In this document: positions 8,714 through 18,515 of the stretch, one piece after another | Position numbering within the stretch: position 1 is the first letter of the stretch | Layout: each line of letters opens with the position of its first letter | DNA from: Colimorpha sp964483145 | GTDB lineage: Bacteria; Bacteroidota; Bacteroidia; Bacteroidales; P3 | NCBI GenBank assembly: GCA_964483145.1 | Contig: CAZAAK010000017.1 | Location: 1 to 34,146, forward strand | Length of the DNA: 34,146 nucleotides | Reading direction: 5' to 3' | Notes under the pieces: generated by a model | Told to the model about the DNA's origin: nothing | The model's database searches: none | Seen by the model: only the letters and a program-made list of their open reading frames with translations | Translations under genes and position numbers: made by a program

Positions 8714-11700
8714 ATGAGTATGTTTAGAAAAGTACTAATGACAATTGGTCTGTTGCTAATGGCGAATTTCGTCTTAGCTCAGGGTACCATCAAAGGTACC
8801 ATTGTCGATCCGAAGACAAAAGAGCCAGTGCCTTTTGCCAACGTCGTTGCTAAGCAAGACGGAAAACAAATCAAGGGTACGCAAACAGACATGGATGGTA
8901 ACTTTACGATCAAACCCTTACCTGTCGGTAAGTACGAAATTCAGGCATCATGTGTGGGCTATCATCCCTACACCCGTCCGGATTTTAACGTAAAAGCCTC
9001 TGGTATTTCTGTTTGTAACATTGAGATGACGCCAGCTTCTGTTCAATTGGCAGAGGTTGAGGTCGTTGATACCAAGAATCCCATCATTGATGTGGGTGAT
9101 GCGTCCACGACCACGCGTATGTCTGCCGATGATATCGCCCATATGCCAGGTACCTCTGTGGAGAACATTGTTGCCGCAGTCGGTGGTGTCGGTTATAGTG
9201 ATGGTGGTACTAGTACTGCCCGTGGTGAGGAAAATATGGTCACCAAACAAGGCGGCATTACAAAGCGCACTGGTGTCAATGTCCCTAAAGAGGCCATTGC
9301 CGAAATTCAAGTTATCCTTGGTGGTACTCCCGCCTCTATTGGTGAGGCTATTGGTGGTACGCAGATTATTACCTTGAAGCCTCCAACGAGTCAATTCAAG
9401 GGGTCCATCCGTTATGATGCTCTTTTGGACTATCGTATGTACAACCAGTTGAACACTTGGTTCAGCGGTCCTGTCGTCAAGAAGAATATTTATGATGAGA
9501 ATGGAGAAAAGACCGGTGACCAAACTTTAGTAGGTTTTCGTTTGACATTGACCGGTACATATAGAAACAATGCTTTTTATCGCCCCAAGGGTAGTCGTTA
9601 CCTAGTAGTCAACGATGCCCTTGTGCAACAGTATGAGAATGCTCCTATCAGTTACGACCCCGTTACCGGTGCCGTGAACTATTCTGCCGAGAGAGGTCTT
9701 TATGCCGATGATTTTGTTGAAATTAAAAACCTCACCGCGAAAGACTTCAGTGGCGACAAGAGTCGTGTGCCCAATACCTCCTACTATGGTGTCAATGCCA
9801 ATTTGGCATTTGATATTCGGTTTACCGATTACGCTACCCTCACCCTTACGGGCGACTTCGACTACACTCATTCTCCCCAAACAAGCCTTGATCCCCTCAA
9901 CATGACTCGCTCTGCCAACAATGTTCTTCATGTTGTCAACTGGGACATTATGTTTGACTTCACTCAGCGTTTCCCTGATGCCGAAGATGCCACCGCTGAC
10001 AATACTGATGGCGAAAGCAAGTCCGGCAAGGCTATAAAGAATGTGATGTATAATATCACCGGTATGTTCAATCGTCAGAAATACCAATATTACAATGAGG
10101 TTTTTGGTAGTTCAATGGACGATGTTTTCAAGTATGGTTTTAATGGTTCTGTTCAGACCACCCAAAACGCCCATTATGCTTTGAATTCAGCTTTTGACTA
10201 TAATGGTGTAAGTCGTGCTGCGATGGTGCAAGACAGTTGGGTGGATAACATCGACTGGAGTACGTACGAGCCTTATGCAGGCAATCAAGTTTATGCTAAT
10301 TACAACTTGCAACTTCTCAACATACCTGAAATCAGTAGCAGTCTAACCAACCTTGACAACCTTCGTTACTACAAAGGTTTGCCAAATGGTGAGACTCCTT
10401 CGAACATTTATAGTCTTCTGGGTAATGTTGGTTATCAAGACAACACCTTCGCTTTTGCTCAGACAGACTACATCTATTTGGCTGCTAAAGCAAGTGCTGA
10501 AATCTTTGGTCATGAAATAGAAATTGGATTTCAGTATGACCGTCAAGACCAGTCCTACTATTTCCTTTTGACAACTTCGTTGTGGACCATCATGCGTCAG
10601 AACGCAAACAAGCACATCTCGCAGATGGATCTTAGCAATCCCCATTATCGTTGGGAAGGTTCTACCCTCTATGTTGACTATGACCGCTTGTACAACGGTG
10701 GTGCCCAAACTTATTTTGATGCTGCCATGCGCGACTATCTAGGTTGGAGCGGTGACTATGACGGTGAGCGTCGGTACCTTGATATCGACCGTTACAAACC
10801 TGAGGATTATGTCAAAGCCGGAGGTATGGATATGTTTTCTTCGGATGAGTTGTTCAACAATGGTAGCCCGTTGGTTTCCTACTATGGTTACGACCATACC
10901 GGTAAGAAGTACAATAGTAGCAATTGGAGTTTGAGGGACTTCTTTAACCCGAGCGATTCCAAGTATCGTTATCGCCCTGCATTCACTCCCACATACATGG
11001 CTGGTTATATCCAGGACCAGTTTTATTTTCAGGACCTTATCTTCAACGTTGGTGTGCGTGTTGATATTTTTGATGCCAACCAGTCTGTCCTAAAAGACCC
11101 CTATCTGCTTTATGAATCCTATACTGTAGGTGACTTGAGAGAAGGTCGTGCTGTTTATCAAGGCAATATTTATTCCGGTGCTGGTGATGATTGGACCGTC
11201 TATGTTGACGCTGCCGATGCAGACAACCCTACCATTTATGGATATCGTAGTGGCTCCACTTGGTACGATGCCAATGGTGTTGAGCTTTCTAGCCCTAGTT
11301 CCATTTCTGGTACTTCCGGCAAGCCGACACCTTATCGTACTCCCAATGGTCAACAGGCTGCCACCAACAACACCGTTGGAGTTGAGGCTTTTGAAGATTA
11401 TACACCTCAAGTGGTCGTTCAGCCTCGTATTGCGTTCTCTTTCCCTGTGGGAGAAAACTCTCAGTTCAAGGCTAGCTACGACATTATCGCTCGTCGTCCT
11501 TCCAGCAATTGGCAAGCAAACTATTTGGGCTACCTCTATATGTCCCAAATTTCTGCAATTTCCAATCCTAACTTGAAGCCTGAGCGTATCACTAACTATG
11601 AACTTGGCTTTCAACAGGCTTTGAACAAGAATATGGCCATTGGCATCAGTGCTTACTACAAAGAAACCCGTGACCTTATCCAGTTGGTCCAATATGCAGG

Positions 11701-12475
11701 CGCTGATCCTAACCAAAACTACTATTCCTACGACAACCTCGACTTTAAGACCATCAAGGGTCTCACTGTGAGTTATGACCTTCGCCAATCCAAGAATATC
11801 CGCATCAATGCCAACTATACCTTGCAGTATGCCGAAGGTACGGGTCTGTCTAGTACCACTATGACTGAACTTATTAAGGAAGGTTATACAACACTAAAAA
11901 TGCTCAATCCTATCTCGGATGATCGCCGTCATGAGTTTAAGGTCAATTTCGATTATCGTCTTCTTGGAGGCTCCAAGTATAATGGTCCCGTCATCACTCG
12001 CATAGTAAAGGATTCCACTGGAGAGGAGCGCAAGAAAGAAATAAAACTTCTTGAGAACTTTGGAGTTAACTTTATGGCTGTTGCACAGTCTGGTCGTCCT
12101 TACACAAAGCAGTTCAGTCATAATCAGGCCACTATCGTCGGTAGCTATAATGGTGCCCGTCTGCCTTGGGGATTTTATTTTGATGTCGTGGCTGACAAGT
12201 CATTCCCCATTAAGGTTGGGAAACGTCAGACCTCACTTACGGTTGCACTTACTATTACCAATCTCTTTGACATTCGAAACATCACAAGTGTATGGTCTGT
12301 CACCGGTAACCCCAATGACGATGGATACTTGACTGATCCAGAGACACAAACTGTTATCAACAGCTATTTGGATCCTGATTCTTATCGTGACCTGTACTCA
12401 ATTGCTTTGTACAATAATTATTGGAAATATAGTGCACCCCGACATTTCCGTCTTACGTTGTCCTACGCTTTCTAA
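8714..12475 (+). CDS. TonB-dependent receptor with carboxypeptidase-regulatory-like domain
   Basis: A 1253-residue outer-membrane receptor. A signal peptide (MSMFRKVLMTIGLLLMANFV, cleaved around LAQ) precedes a carboxypeptidase-regulatory-like beta-sandwich (about 24-110: GTIKGTIVDPKTKEPVPFAN, DMDGNFTIKPLPVGKYEIQA). A plug domain (about 120-225) carries SVENIVAAVGGV and KEAIAEIQVILGGTPA. The rest is a 22-strand-type barrel ending in the aromatic residue Phe (LTLSYAF), as barrels inserted by Bam do. The substrate cannot be told from sequence. No SusD-like lipoprotein follows; instead the next genes are a giant T9SS cargo and a PorV-like barrel, spaced by 30 and 22 bp. The receptor may import a ligand captured by the cargo or form part of a surface complex with it. 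Confidence 0.9.
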   Translation: MSMFRKVLMTIGLLLMANFVLAQGTIKGTIVDPKTKEPVPFANVVAKQDGKQIKGTQTDMDGNFTIKPLPVGKYEIQASCVGYHPYTRPDFNVKASGISVCNIEMTPASVQLAEVEVVDTKNPIIDVGDASTTTRMSADDIAHMPGTSVENIVAAVGGVGYSDGGTSTARGEENMVTKQGGITKRTGVNVPKEAIAEIQVILGGTPASIGEAIGGTQIITLKPPTSQFKGSIRYDALLDYRMYNQLNTWFSGPVVKKNIYDENGEKTGDQTLVGFRLTLTGTYRNNAFYRPKGSRYLVVNDALVQQYENAPISYDPVTGAVNYSAERGLYADDFVEIKNLTAKDFSGDKSRVPNTSYYGVNANLAFDIRFTDYATLTLTGDFDYTHSPQTSLDPLNMTRSANNVLHVVNWDIMFDFTQRFPDAEDATADNTDGESKSGKAIKNVMYNITGMFNRQKYQYYNEVFGSSMDDVFKYGFNGSVQTTQNAHYALNSAFDYNGVSRAAMVQDSWVDNIDWSTYEPYAGNQVYANYNLQLLNIPEISSSLTNLDNLRYYKGLPNGETPSNIYSLLGNVGYQDNTFAFAQTDYIYLAAKASAEIFGHEIEIGFQYDRQDQSYYFLLTTSLWTIMRQNANKHISQMDLSNPHYRWEGSTLYVDYDRLYNGGAQTYFDAAMRDYLGWSGDYDGERRYLDIDRYKPEDYVKAGGMDMFSSDELFNNGSPLVSYYGYDHTGKKYNSSNWSLRDFFNPSDSKYRYRPAFTPTYMAGYIQDQFYFQDLIFNVGVRVDIFDANQSVLKDPYLLYESYTVGDLREGRAVYQGNIYSGAGDDWTVYVDAADADNPTIYGYRSGSTWYDANGVELSSPSSISGTSGKPTPYRTPNGQQAATNNTVGVEAFEDYTPQVVVQPRIAFSFPVGENSQFKASYDIIARRPSSNWQANYLGYLYMSQISAISNPNLKPERITNYELGFQQALNKNMAIGISAYYKETRDLIQLVQYAGADPNQNYYSYDNLDFKTIKGLTVSYDLRQSKNIRINANYTLQYAEGTGLSSTTMTELIKEGYTTLKMLNPISDDRRHEFKVNFDYRLLGGSKYNGPVITRIVKDSTGEERKKEIKLLENFGVNFMAVAQSGRPYTKQFSHNQATIVGSYNGARLPWGFYFDVVADKSFPIKVGKRQTSLTVALTITNLFDIRNITSVWSVTGNPNDDGYLTDPETQTVINSYLDPDSYRDLYSIALYNNYWKYSAPRHFRLTLSYAF

Positions 12476-12505
12476 TTTCCCATCGAGAAAAAAACAGTAT
12501 AAAAT

Positions 12506-15500
12506 ATGAAGAATATATTTAGCAAATTAGTATTGGCGGCTTTTCTCATCCCTGCATTGTCGGGGACGGCTTTTGCTGAGGATTGCAAGACTTGCAAAAA
12601 GTCGGGCAACCGTCAAGCGGCTGTGCAGGCTAAAGCCGCTGTGTGCAAAAGAGCACAGAGTACCGCAGAGCTGAATGTCAACAATGTACGTGCCCTTATC
12701 AATGGTTACGGCAACATGTGGTATGATGGCAGTGTTGCACAGTACCATCTGCCAAAGAACAGCAATACCTGTCCTCTTTTCTGCTCTGCTTTGTGGATTG
12801 GTGGTACTGATGTTAACGATCAGCTCCGTATAGCAGCTCTCCGGTTTGGTTCCGAGGGCGATGATTATTGGCCCGGTCCTTTGGATCTTAAGACCGCTTC
12901 TGTTGACTTGCCGGTTTGTAACGAATTTGATCACCATTGGATTATCACCAAAAGCGAGGTCCAGGCCTTTATGGCTATGTTTACCTACGATGAGAATGGT
13001 GCTACACCCAACGAGAACTACTCTCCCGATGCTATCTCTTCCACAATTAAGAATTGGCCGGCATCCGGAACTGCTAGTGGTCAATCGCCTTATTTGGCTC
13101 CATTTTACGATGCCAATCACGATGGTGTCTACAATTGGGAGGACGGTGATTATCCCTACTATGATTTCAACAACGACCTTTGCCCCCGTACGCTAAAAGC
13201 CCAGTGGGGTAGAGATTATACATCGCATGTTTCCACAACAATGGAAACAGAGCATGGTATTGTAACTGGTGGTCTTCTTTCCGACCAGGTGTTGAAGGGT
13301 GACCAAACCATATGGTGGGTTTTCAACGATATGGGTAATGTCCACACCGAGTCAAATGGTCAGCCCATCGGTATGGAAATCCGTGCTCAGGCTTTTGCCT
13401 TCTCTACCAATGATGAGATCAACAACATGACATTCTATACTTACGAGATCATCAACCGTTCCACTTACGAACTCCGTGAGACTTACTTCAGTCAGTGGGT
13501 TGACCCAGATTTGGGCTATGCTCATGATGACTTCATTGGTTGTGATGTTAAGCGTGGTTTGGGTTATTGCTACAATGGCGATGAGGCTGACGGCCCCGGT
13601 TCGGGTTCTTATTCTGGCATTCCACCTGCAGTCGGCATTGACTTCTTCCAAGGCCCCTATATGGATCCTGATGGTAAGGACAATCCCAAGATTGATATTT
13701 CAAAAATGCGTGCCTACTACCCTGAGCAGTTGAAGAACTATCTTTTACCTGATGGTACTTATGATACAATCTCCCTTACTGATGATGCGGACCTTTATTA
13801 CGAGCATGCTTGGTATTTCACTCCCGGAGATGCTGTAGGCAACTGCGCAATCAACGGCGTCAACTTTGGCAATAATATTGTTGACGATGAGCGTTTTGGT
13901 ATGCGGCGTTTTGTGTACTACAATAACAGTAGTGATGCTATAAGTGGCGAGCCTTCCAAGGCTACCGACTACTATAATTACCTGCGTGGTTATTGGAAGA
14001 ACGGTCAGCGTATGAAGTACGGTGGAAATGGTATCAGCACCGGTACCACTGAGTTCGACTGTGACTTTATGTTCCCGGGCAATTCTGACATCTATTATTG
14101 GGGTACTGATGGTCAAGCTGTTGATACTTGGTCCGAAGTCACAGCTGGCAACAGCCCAGCCGACCGTCGTTTTATGCAGTCTGCTGGCCCGTTTACTCTG
14201 AAACCTGGCGCACTGAACTACATTACTGTTGGTATTCCTTTCGCTCAAGCTTCTTCTGGTAACGCTTGGTCGTCGGTAGAACTTCTTCGTGAAATTGATG
14301 ATGTATGTCAGGCTCTTTTCGAGAACTGTTTCAAGGTTCTTGATGGTCCGGATGCTCCTACGCTTGTTGTTCAGGAGATGAATAATGAGGTTATTCTCTA
14401 TATTAAGTACGACAATCCTTCTAGCAACAACTATGGTGAAAACTACTCTGAGGTTGATCCTGCTATCGTTCGTTCATACACTGATGCAAACGGCAACACC
14501 GTAGTGTATTCTGACGATGAACGTAGTTACAAGTTCGAAGGCTATCAGATTTATCAGCTTAAGAATGGTGACGTTTCCGTTGCTGACATCAACGATGTGA
14601 CCAAGGCTCAGCTGGTTGCGCAGTGTGATATCCAAAACTATTATGATGAGGATGGAACCCTTCCTATTGCCACTTTGGTCAATTATAATCAAAACACCGC
14701 TACTGGTCTAATGACTCCCTCTATCATGGTGGAAGGTGCTAATGCCGGTATCAAACATGTGTTTCGTATCACAACCGATGCTTTTGCCACAGGGACAAAT
14801 ACTACTCTTGTCAACAACAAGGAGTATTACTACATAGCAATTGCTTATGCTCAGAATCGCTACAAAGAGTATTCTCAGACCGAGGCGGCTTATCTCGACG
14901 GTCAAAAGGAGCCCTACCTTGCTGGTCGTAAAGATGAGTTTGGTAGAACCATCACAGCCGTTACTGCTATTCCCCATGATCCTTCTTCAGAGAATGGTGG
15001 CACTGTTGTAAATGCAGAGTTTGGTATGTGCCCAAATATCACTCGTATAGAGGGTTATGGCAATGGCGGTTCAGTCCTTCGACTCACCGATGCTTCCATT
15101 GAAGAGCTTATGGGTGCTCCTGGCGTTCCTGGTAAACCCGCAGGTAAGTTCAAGACCGATGGTACCGGCATGCTTGTAAATCCCTGTCAAATCCAGAATC
15201 CACGCTATGAGGAAAACTGTGGTCCCGTTGCCGTTCGCATCATTGATCCTCTCAGTGTAAAGACAGGCAAATATATTATTACCTTTGATAAGTCTTCTGA
15301 CATAAGTAATGCCGGCTGGACGCTCTCCAAGTCGCCTGAGGATTCTTCTTATGCTAGCAATCCTTATATCTATGATAGTGTTCTCTCAGTCAAGTCCGAC
15401 TTTGTTATGAGCCGCTATAACGAACAGCTTTTCCTCGACCTTGGCATAGCTGTGGCCATTAGTAACCCCGCAGCTACAGCCACTCCACTTCAGATAGCCA

Positions 15501-17311
15501 CCCAGACTTCCGAGAACTATGCTTCTCGTTACTATGGGGGGTTGGTTAATGATGGAGCTTTGTTGAACGCAACCATGACTTATGCCGATAACAGTACCCC
15601 CTGGCTTTCTAGCTTGCCCGACAACGACTCTTATCAAACTTACAACTGGATTCGTGCCGGTACGCAATTTGCCGCTGGTACACATAAGACTTTCACTTCT
15701 ACTACCGGTGAAATCAGTCTTTCCGAGACCTACCTTGATGAAGACTATTTCAAGAGTTATCAAGGTGCGCTCAGCAATGGCGGTCTTCCTGCCAGCGTTG
15801 GTGTAGACAGATATCAAGCTCTTGAATCTGTGGTAGGTGGTGCATGGGCTCCCTATGGTCTTGTATCAACATTGCCGTTCCACCCTGCATTCTGTTTCCG
15901 CTATTATGTCGCCCCCGATGATGTGCTTGACAGCATACGTTCTACCCTTTCCTCAGGTGCTAGTAACTACACCAAGTGGGCAATCACACGTAAGACTATG
16001 GATAACTTCTACAATAAATCATTGAATTTCAATGATATGTCCAAACTGCCTAGCGTTCGTGTGGTCTTTACTGCTGACACTTCCAAGTGGACACGTTGCC
16101 CTGTCTTGGAAATGTGTGATGACTATACACAAGCAGAGGGGAATGCTCGTCGTTTCCAAATGCGCAAGCATGCTTCTGTAGACAAGCTTGGCCGCACTTG
16201 TGCCGACCTTGGTATTGTTGCCGATGAGAATGACCCCAGTAATCCAGCCTATATCAACGCCGATGGCATGGGTTGGTTCCCAGGTTATGCTATCAATACT
16301 GCAACTGGAGAGCGCTTGAATGTTCTTTTTGGTGAAGATTCTCGTTACATACAGTATAACGGAGCTGATATGCTCTGGAATCCCACCTCTATCAGTGACA
16401 TCATGGATGGTACAGAGAATTATGTCATGGGCGGTCGCCACTTTATCTATGTGATGAATGCAACCAACCAAACTTTCTACGACCTTGTCAATGGGTCTTC
16501 ATCCACCGTTACTAGTTACAAGACTCCTTCGTATGATGCAGGTCGTTGGGCTGTTAAAATGCTTGGTTCGCTAGACCGTCTTATGAACTTTGTTCCTAAT
16601 ACCGATTCCGATCGGCTTAGAGTGAATCATGGTATTCTTGATGGTGAGAGCACTACGTTGATTCCTCAGCGCGACTCGGCTGCTTTCTTCTTCGCTTCTG
16701 TTGCTTGGGTCAACATGCCCTTTGTCAATGCCCGTTATCAGTTTGATAATCCTATTAACATTCCTTGTGATGTAACCGTTGATATTGATGTCAATACACC
16801 TTATGGCCGTTATATGTCGCCCAATGTAACTGCTGTCAAACTTTTCACTGACGAAAATGGCGAAGTCTGCACCGCTCAGAACGATAACTATCCAATGTAT
16901 CAGTTCGAATTGGGCTCCGATATCGCAACCCTTACCGGTGTAGCAAATCAAGCTACTTCTAGGAAGAGTTTCCAAGATTCTATCCTTGGCCTCATCGGTG
17001 TTGTTCCTAATCCTTACTACAGCTATTCAACCTACGAAACCACAAGTCAGCTGGAAACCAAGGTTCGCTTCATTAATGTACCTGCCGGTACAACCATTTC
17101 CATCTACACTGTTGATGGCACTATGGTTCGTCGGCTCGGTCCTACCTCTGGTACTGCAACTACCCTTGATTGGGATCTCCATAACCACAATGGCATTCCC
17201 ATTGCTGGTGGGGTCTATCTGATTCACTTCAAGGTGCCAGGTGTTGGCGAACGTGTTGTCAAATGGTTCGGTACTATGCGTCCTGTTGACTTGAACTCGT
17301 TTGGATTCTAA
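12506..17311 (+). CDS. Giant exported protein with T9SS C-terminal domain
   Basis: A 1601-residue protein with a signal peptide (MKNIFSKLVLAAFLIPALSG, cleaved around AFA-E). The N-terminal third (NVNNVRALINGYGNMWYDGS, ALWIGG, DYWPGPLD, DQTIWWVFNDMGN, EIRAQAFAF, GLGYCYNGDEADGPG) fits a widespread family of large uncharacterised Bacteroidota T9SS proteins, as I remember it. An Asp-rich loop DANHDGVYNWEDGD near 199-212 looks like a calcium-binding turn. The last 105 residues form a T9SS sorting-type domain: VVPNPYYSYS near 1499, IYTVDGTMVRRL near 1537, GIPIAGGVYLIHFKV, then VVKWFG. Unusually a conserved-looking tail MRPVDLNSFGF follows the final strand. It should cross the outer membrane by the T9SS and may be surface-attached. 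It lies between a TonB-dependent receptor and a PorV-like gene, likely one operon. Confidence 0.9.
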   Translation: MKNIFSKLVLAAFLIPALSGTAFAEDCKTCKKSGNRQAAVQAKAAVCKRAQSTAELNVNNVRALINGYGNMWYDGSVAQYHLPKNSNTCPLFCSALWIGGTDVNDQLRIAALRFGSEGDDYWPGPLDLKTASVDLPVCNEFDHHWIITKSEVQAFMAMFTYDENGATPNENYSPDAISSTIKNWPASGTASGQSPYLAPFYDANHDGVYNWEDGDYPYYDFNNDLCPRTLKAQWGRDYTSHVSTTMETEHGIVTGGLLSDQVLKGDQTIWWVFNDMGNVHTESNGQPIGMEIRAQAFAFSTNDEINNMTFYTYEIINRSTYELRETYFSQWVDPDLGYAHDDFIGCDVKRGLGYCYNGDEADGPGSGSYSGIPPAVGIDFFQGPYMDPDGKDNPKIDISKMRAYYPEQLKNYLLPDGTYDTISLTDDADLYYEHAWYFTPGDAVGNCAINGVNFGNNIVDDERFGMRRFVYYNNSSDAISGEPSKATDYYNYLRGYWKNGQRMKYGGNGISTGTTEFDCDFMFPGNSDIYYWGTDGQAVDTWSEVTAGNSPADRRFMQSAGPFTLKPGALNYITVGIPFAQASSGNAWSSVELLREIDDVCQALFENCFKVLDGPDAPTLVVQEMNNEVILYIKYDNPSSNNYGENYSEVDPAIVRSYTDANGNTVVYSDDERSYKFEGYQIYQLKNGDVSVADINDVTKAQLVAQCDIQNYYDEDGTLPIATLVNYNQNTATGLMTPSIMVEGANAGIKHVFRITTDAFATGTNTTLVNNKEYYYIAIAYAQNRYKEYSQTEAAYLDGQKEPYLAGRKDEFGRTITAVTAIPHDPSSENGGTVVNAEFGMCPNITRIEGYGNGGSVLRLTDASIEELMGAPGVPGKPAGKFKTDGTGMLVNPCQIQNPRYEENCGPVAVRIIDPLSVKTGKYIITFDKSSDISNAGWTLSKSPEDSSYASNPYIYDSVLSVKSDFVMSRYNEQLFLDLGIAVAISNPAATATPLQIATQTSENYASRYYGGLVNDGALLNATMTYADNSTPWLSSLPDNDSYQTYNWIRAGTQFAAGTHKTFTSTTGEISLSETYLDEDYFKSYQGALSNGGLPASVGVDRYQALESVVGGAWAPYGLVSTLPFHPAFCFRYYVAPDDVLDSIRSTLSSGASNYTKWAITRKTMDNFYNKSLNFNDMSKLPSVRVVFTADTSKWTRCPVLEMCDDYTQAEGNARRFQMRKHASVDKLGRTCADLGIVADENDPSNPAYINADGMGWFPGYAINTATGERLNVLFGEDSRYIQYNGADMLWNPTSISDIMDGTENYVMGGRHFIYVMNATNQTFYDLVNGSSSTVTSYKTPSYDAGRWAVKMLGSLDRLMNFVPNTDSDRLRVNHGILDGESTTLIPQRDSAAFFFASVAWVNMPFVNARYQFDNPINIPCDVTVDIDVNTPYGRYMSPNVTAVKLFTDENGEVCTAQNDNYPMYQFELGSDIATLTGVANQATSRKSFQDSILGLIGVVPNPYYSYSTYETTSQLETKVRFINVPAGTTISIYTVDGTMVRRLGPTSGTATTLDWDLHNHNGIPIAGGVYLIHFKVPGVGERVVKWFGTMRPVDLNSFGF

Positions 17312-17333
17312 TCCGATTAGTTAATCTTTAAAA

Positions 17334-18419
17334 ATGTCTGAAATGAAAAACGTATTTAGAATATTTGCTGTAGTAGCTGCTATGATGTTGCTGTCGACTG
17401 AGTCCGTTTGGGCTGGTAACGACAACCGAAGAGGTACTGCCGGAGCCACTGAGTTGCTAATCAACCCTTGGGCTCGTAGCTCTGGGTGGGGTAGCGTCAG
17501 TGTGGCCAACGCACGTGGTCTTGATGCTTTCTACTCGAACATTGCTGGTTTGAGCTTTATCCATAAGTTAGAAGTTTCCTATGCAAACACCATGCTTTAC
17601 GGAGGCAAGAGTGGGCTCAATAGTGGTGCTAGTGTAAATGCATTTGGTTTGGGTCTGCGCGTTTTCGACAATGGTGTGCTAGGCTTGGGTTTGATGACTA
17701 TGGGCTTTGGCGAACTTGATATACGGACAGAGGAAAGCCCCGAAGCTATCAATGGTACATTCTCTCCCACTTTGATGAACATCAATGTAGCTTATGCCCA
17801 TTCGTTTACCATGTCTATCCATGGTGGTGTCAACCTGAAAATCATCAGCGAGTCTACTGATAATATTTCGGGAAGTGCCTTTGCTGTTGATGCTGGTATC
17901 CAATATGTTACTGGCGCCGATGACGAATTGAAGTTTGGCATTAGCCTAAAGAACTGGGGCCCTGCCTATAGTTTTGGTGGCACAGGAATGTCTTTCACCT
18001 TTATTAATGATGCTTCTAATGACATGACTGCTGAGTATCGTTCCGCTGAGATGGAGCTCCCCACGTGTTTGAATATTGGTCTTTCTTACGATTTCCTTTT
18101 TGAGCTTTGGAAACAAAGGCTTACCATTGCCGGTGCCTTTACTTCGAATGCTTTTTTGAAGGATAACCTCGCTTTCGGTATCGAATACAGTCTCCTTGAT
18201 ATTTTAAATCTCCGGTGTGGTTATGTTTATCAGACTGATATTTTCAGCGAGAGCGATCGTACCACGGCCAATCAGGGTCTTTGTGCCGGTGCCTCGGTCA
18301 ATATTCCTCTTCATAAGAAAGATGTTGAGAGTAATACAGGCTTGTCGATTGATTACTCTTATCGTTCCTCTTACAATTTGAAAGGTTCCCATACCATCGG
18401 AGCTACCTTTAGATTCTAG
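17334..18419 (+). CDS. PorV/PorQ-family outer-membrane barrel protein
   Basis: A 361-residue FadL-like barrel of the PorV/PorQ family (UPF0164-like). The hallmark block after the signal peptide is visible: GTAGATELLINPWARSSGWG, then ANARGLDAFYSNIAGLSF. The C-terminus ends THTIG-like GATFRF with a terminal Phe. PorV is known to shuttle T9SS cargo and PorQ to help anchor it, so a copy directly after a cargo gene suggests a dedicated partner for that cargo; this is inference, and the gene is not necessarily the general PorV of the organism. Two in-frame starts are possible, 17334 (MSEMKNVF) and 17343 (MKNVF); both leave the signal peptide intact. It closes the secDF run and is followed by a strong terminator. 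Confidence 0.88.
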   Translation: MSEMKNVFRIFAVVAAMMLLSTESVWAGNDNRRGTAGATELLINPWARSSGWGSVSVANARGLDAFYSNIAGLSFIHKLEVSYANTMLYGGKSGLNSGASVNAFGLGLRVFDNGVLGLGLMTMGFGELDIRTEESPEAINGTFSPTLMNINVAYAHSFTMSIHGGVNLKIISESTDNISGSAFAVDAGIQYVTGADDELKFGISLKNWGPAYSFGGTGMSFTFINDASNDMTAEYRSAEMELPTCLNIGLSYDFLFELWKQRLTIAGAFTSNAFLKDNLAFGIEYSLLDILNLRCGYVYQTDIFSESDRTTANQGLCAGASVNIPLHKKDVESNTGLSIDYSYRSSYNLKGSHTIGATFRF

Positions 18420-18437
18420 GACAACAGTTCATAAGAA

Positions 18438-18478
18438 AAAAATTAGGAAAGGCTTGCAAGAGGCCTTTCCTAATTTTT
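18438..18478 (+). terminator. Strong intrinsic terminator after the PorV-like gene
   Basis: A perfect 16-bp stem with arms AAAAATTAGGAAAGGC and GCCTTTCCTAATTTTT around a 9-nt loop. Both sides have A/T tracts, so it could work in either direction, but it fits the end of the long plus-strand operon. greA starts 37 bp downstream. Confidence 0.9.
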
Positions 18479-18515
18479 GACTATTCTACTAACCTTTATA
18501 TGTTATTATCTAATC

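Noticed and set aside
12506..17311. Internal tandem repeats in the giant T9SS protein
   Set aside because: I looked for repeated adhesin-like modules and saw none that I could align by eye.
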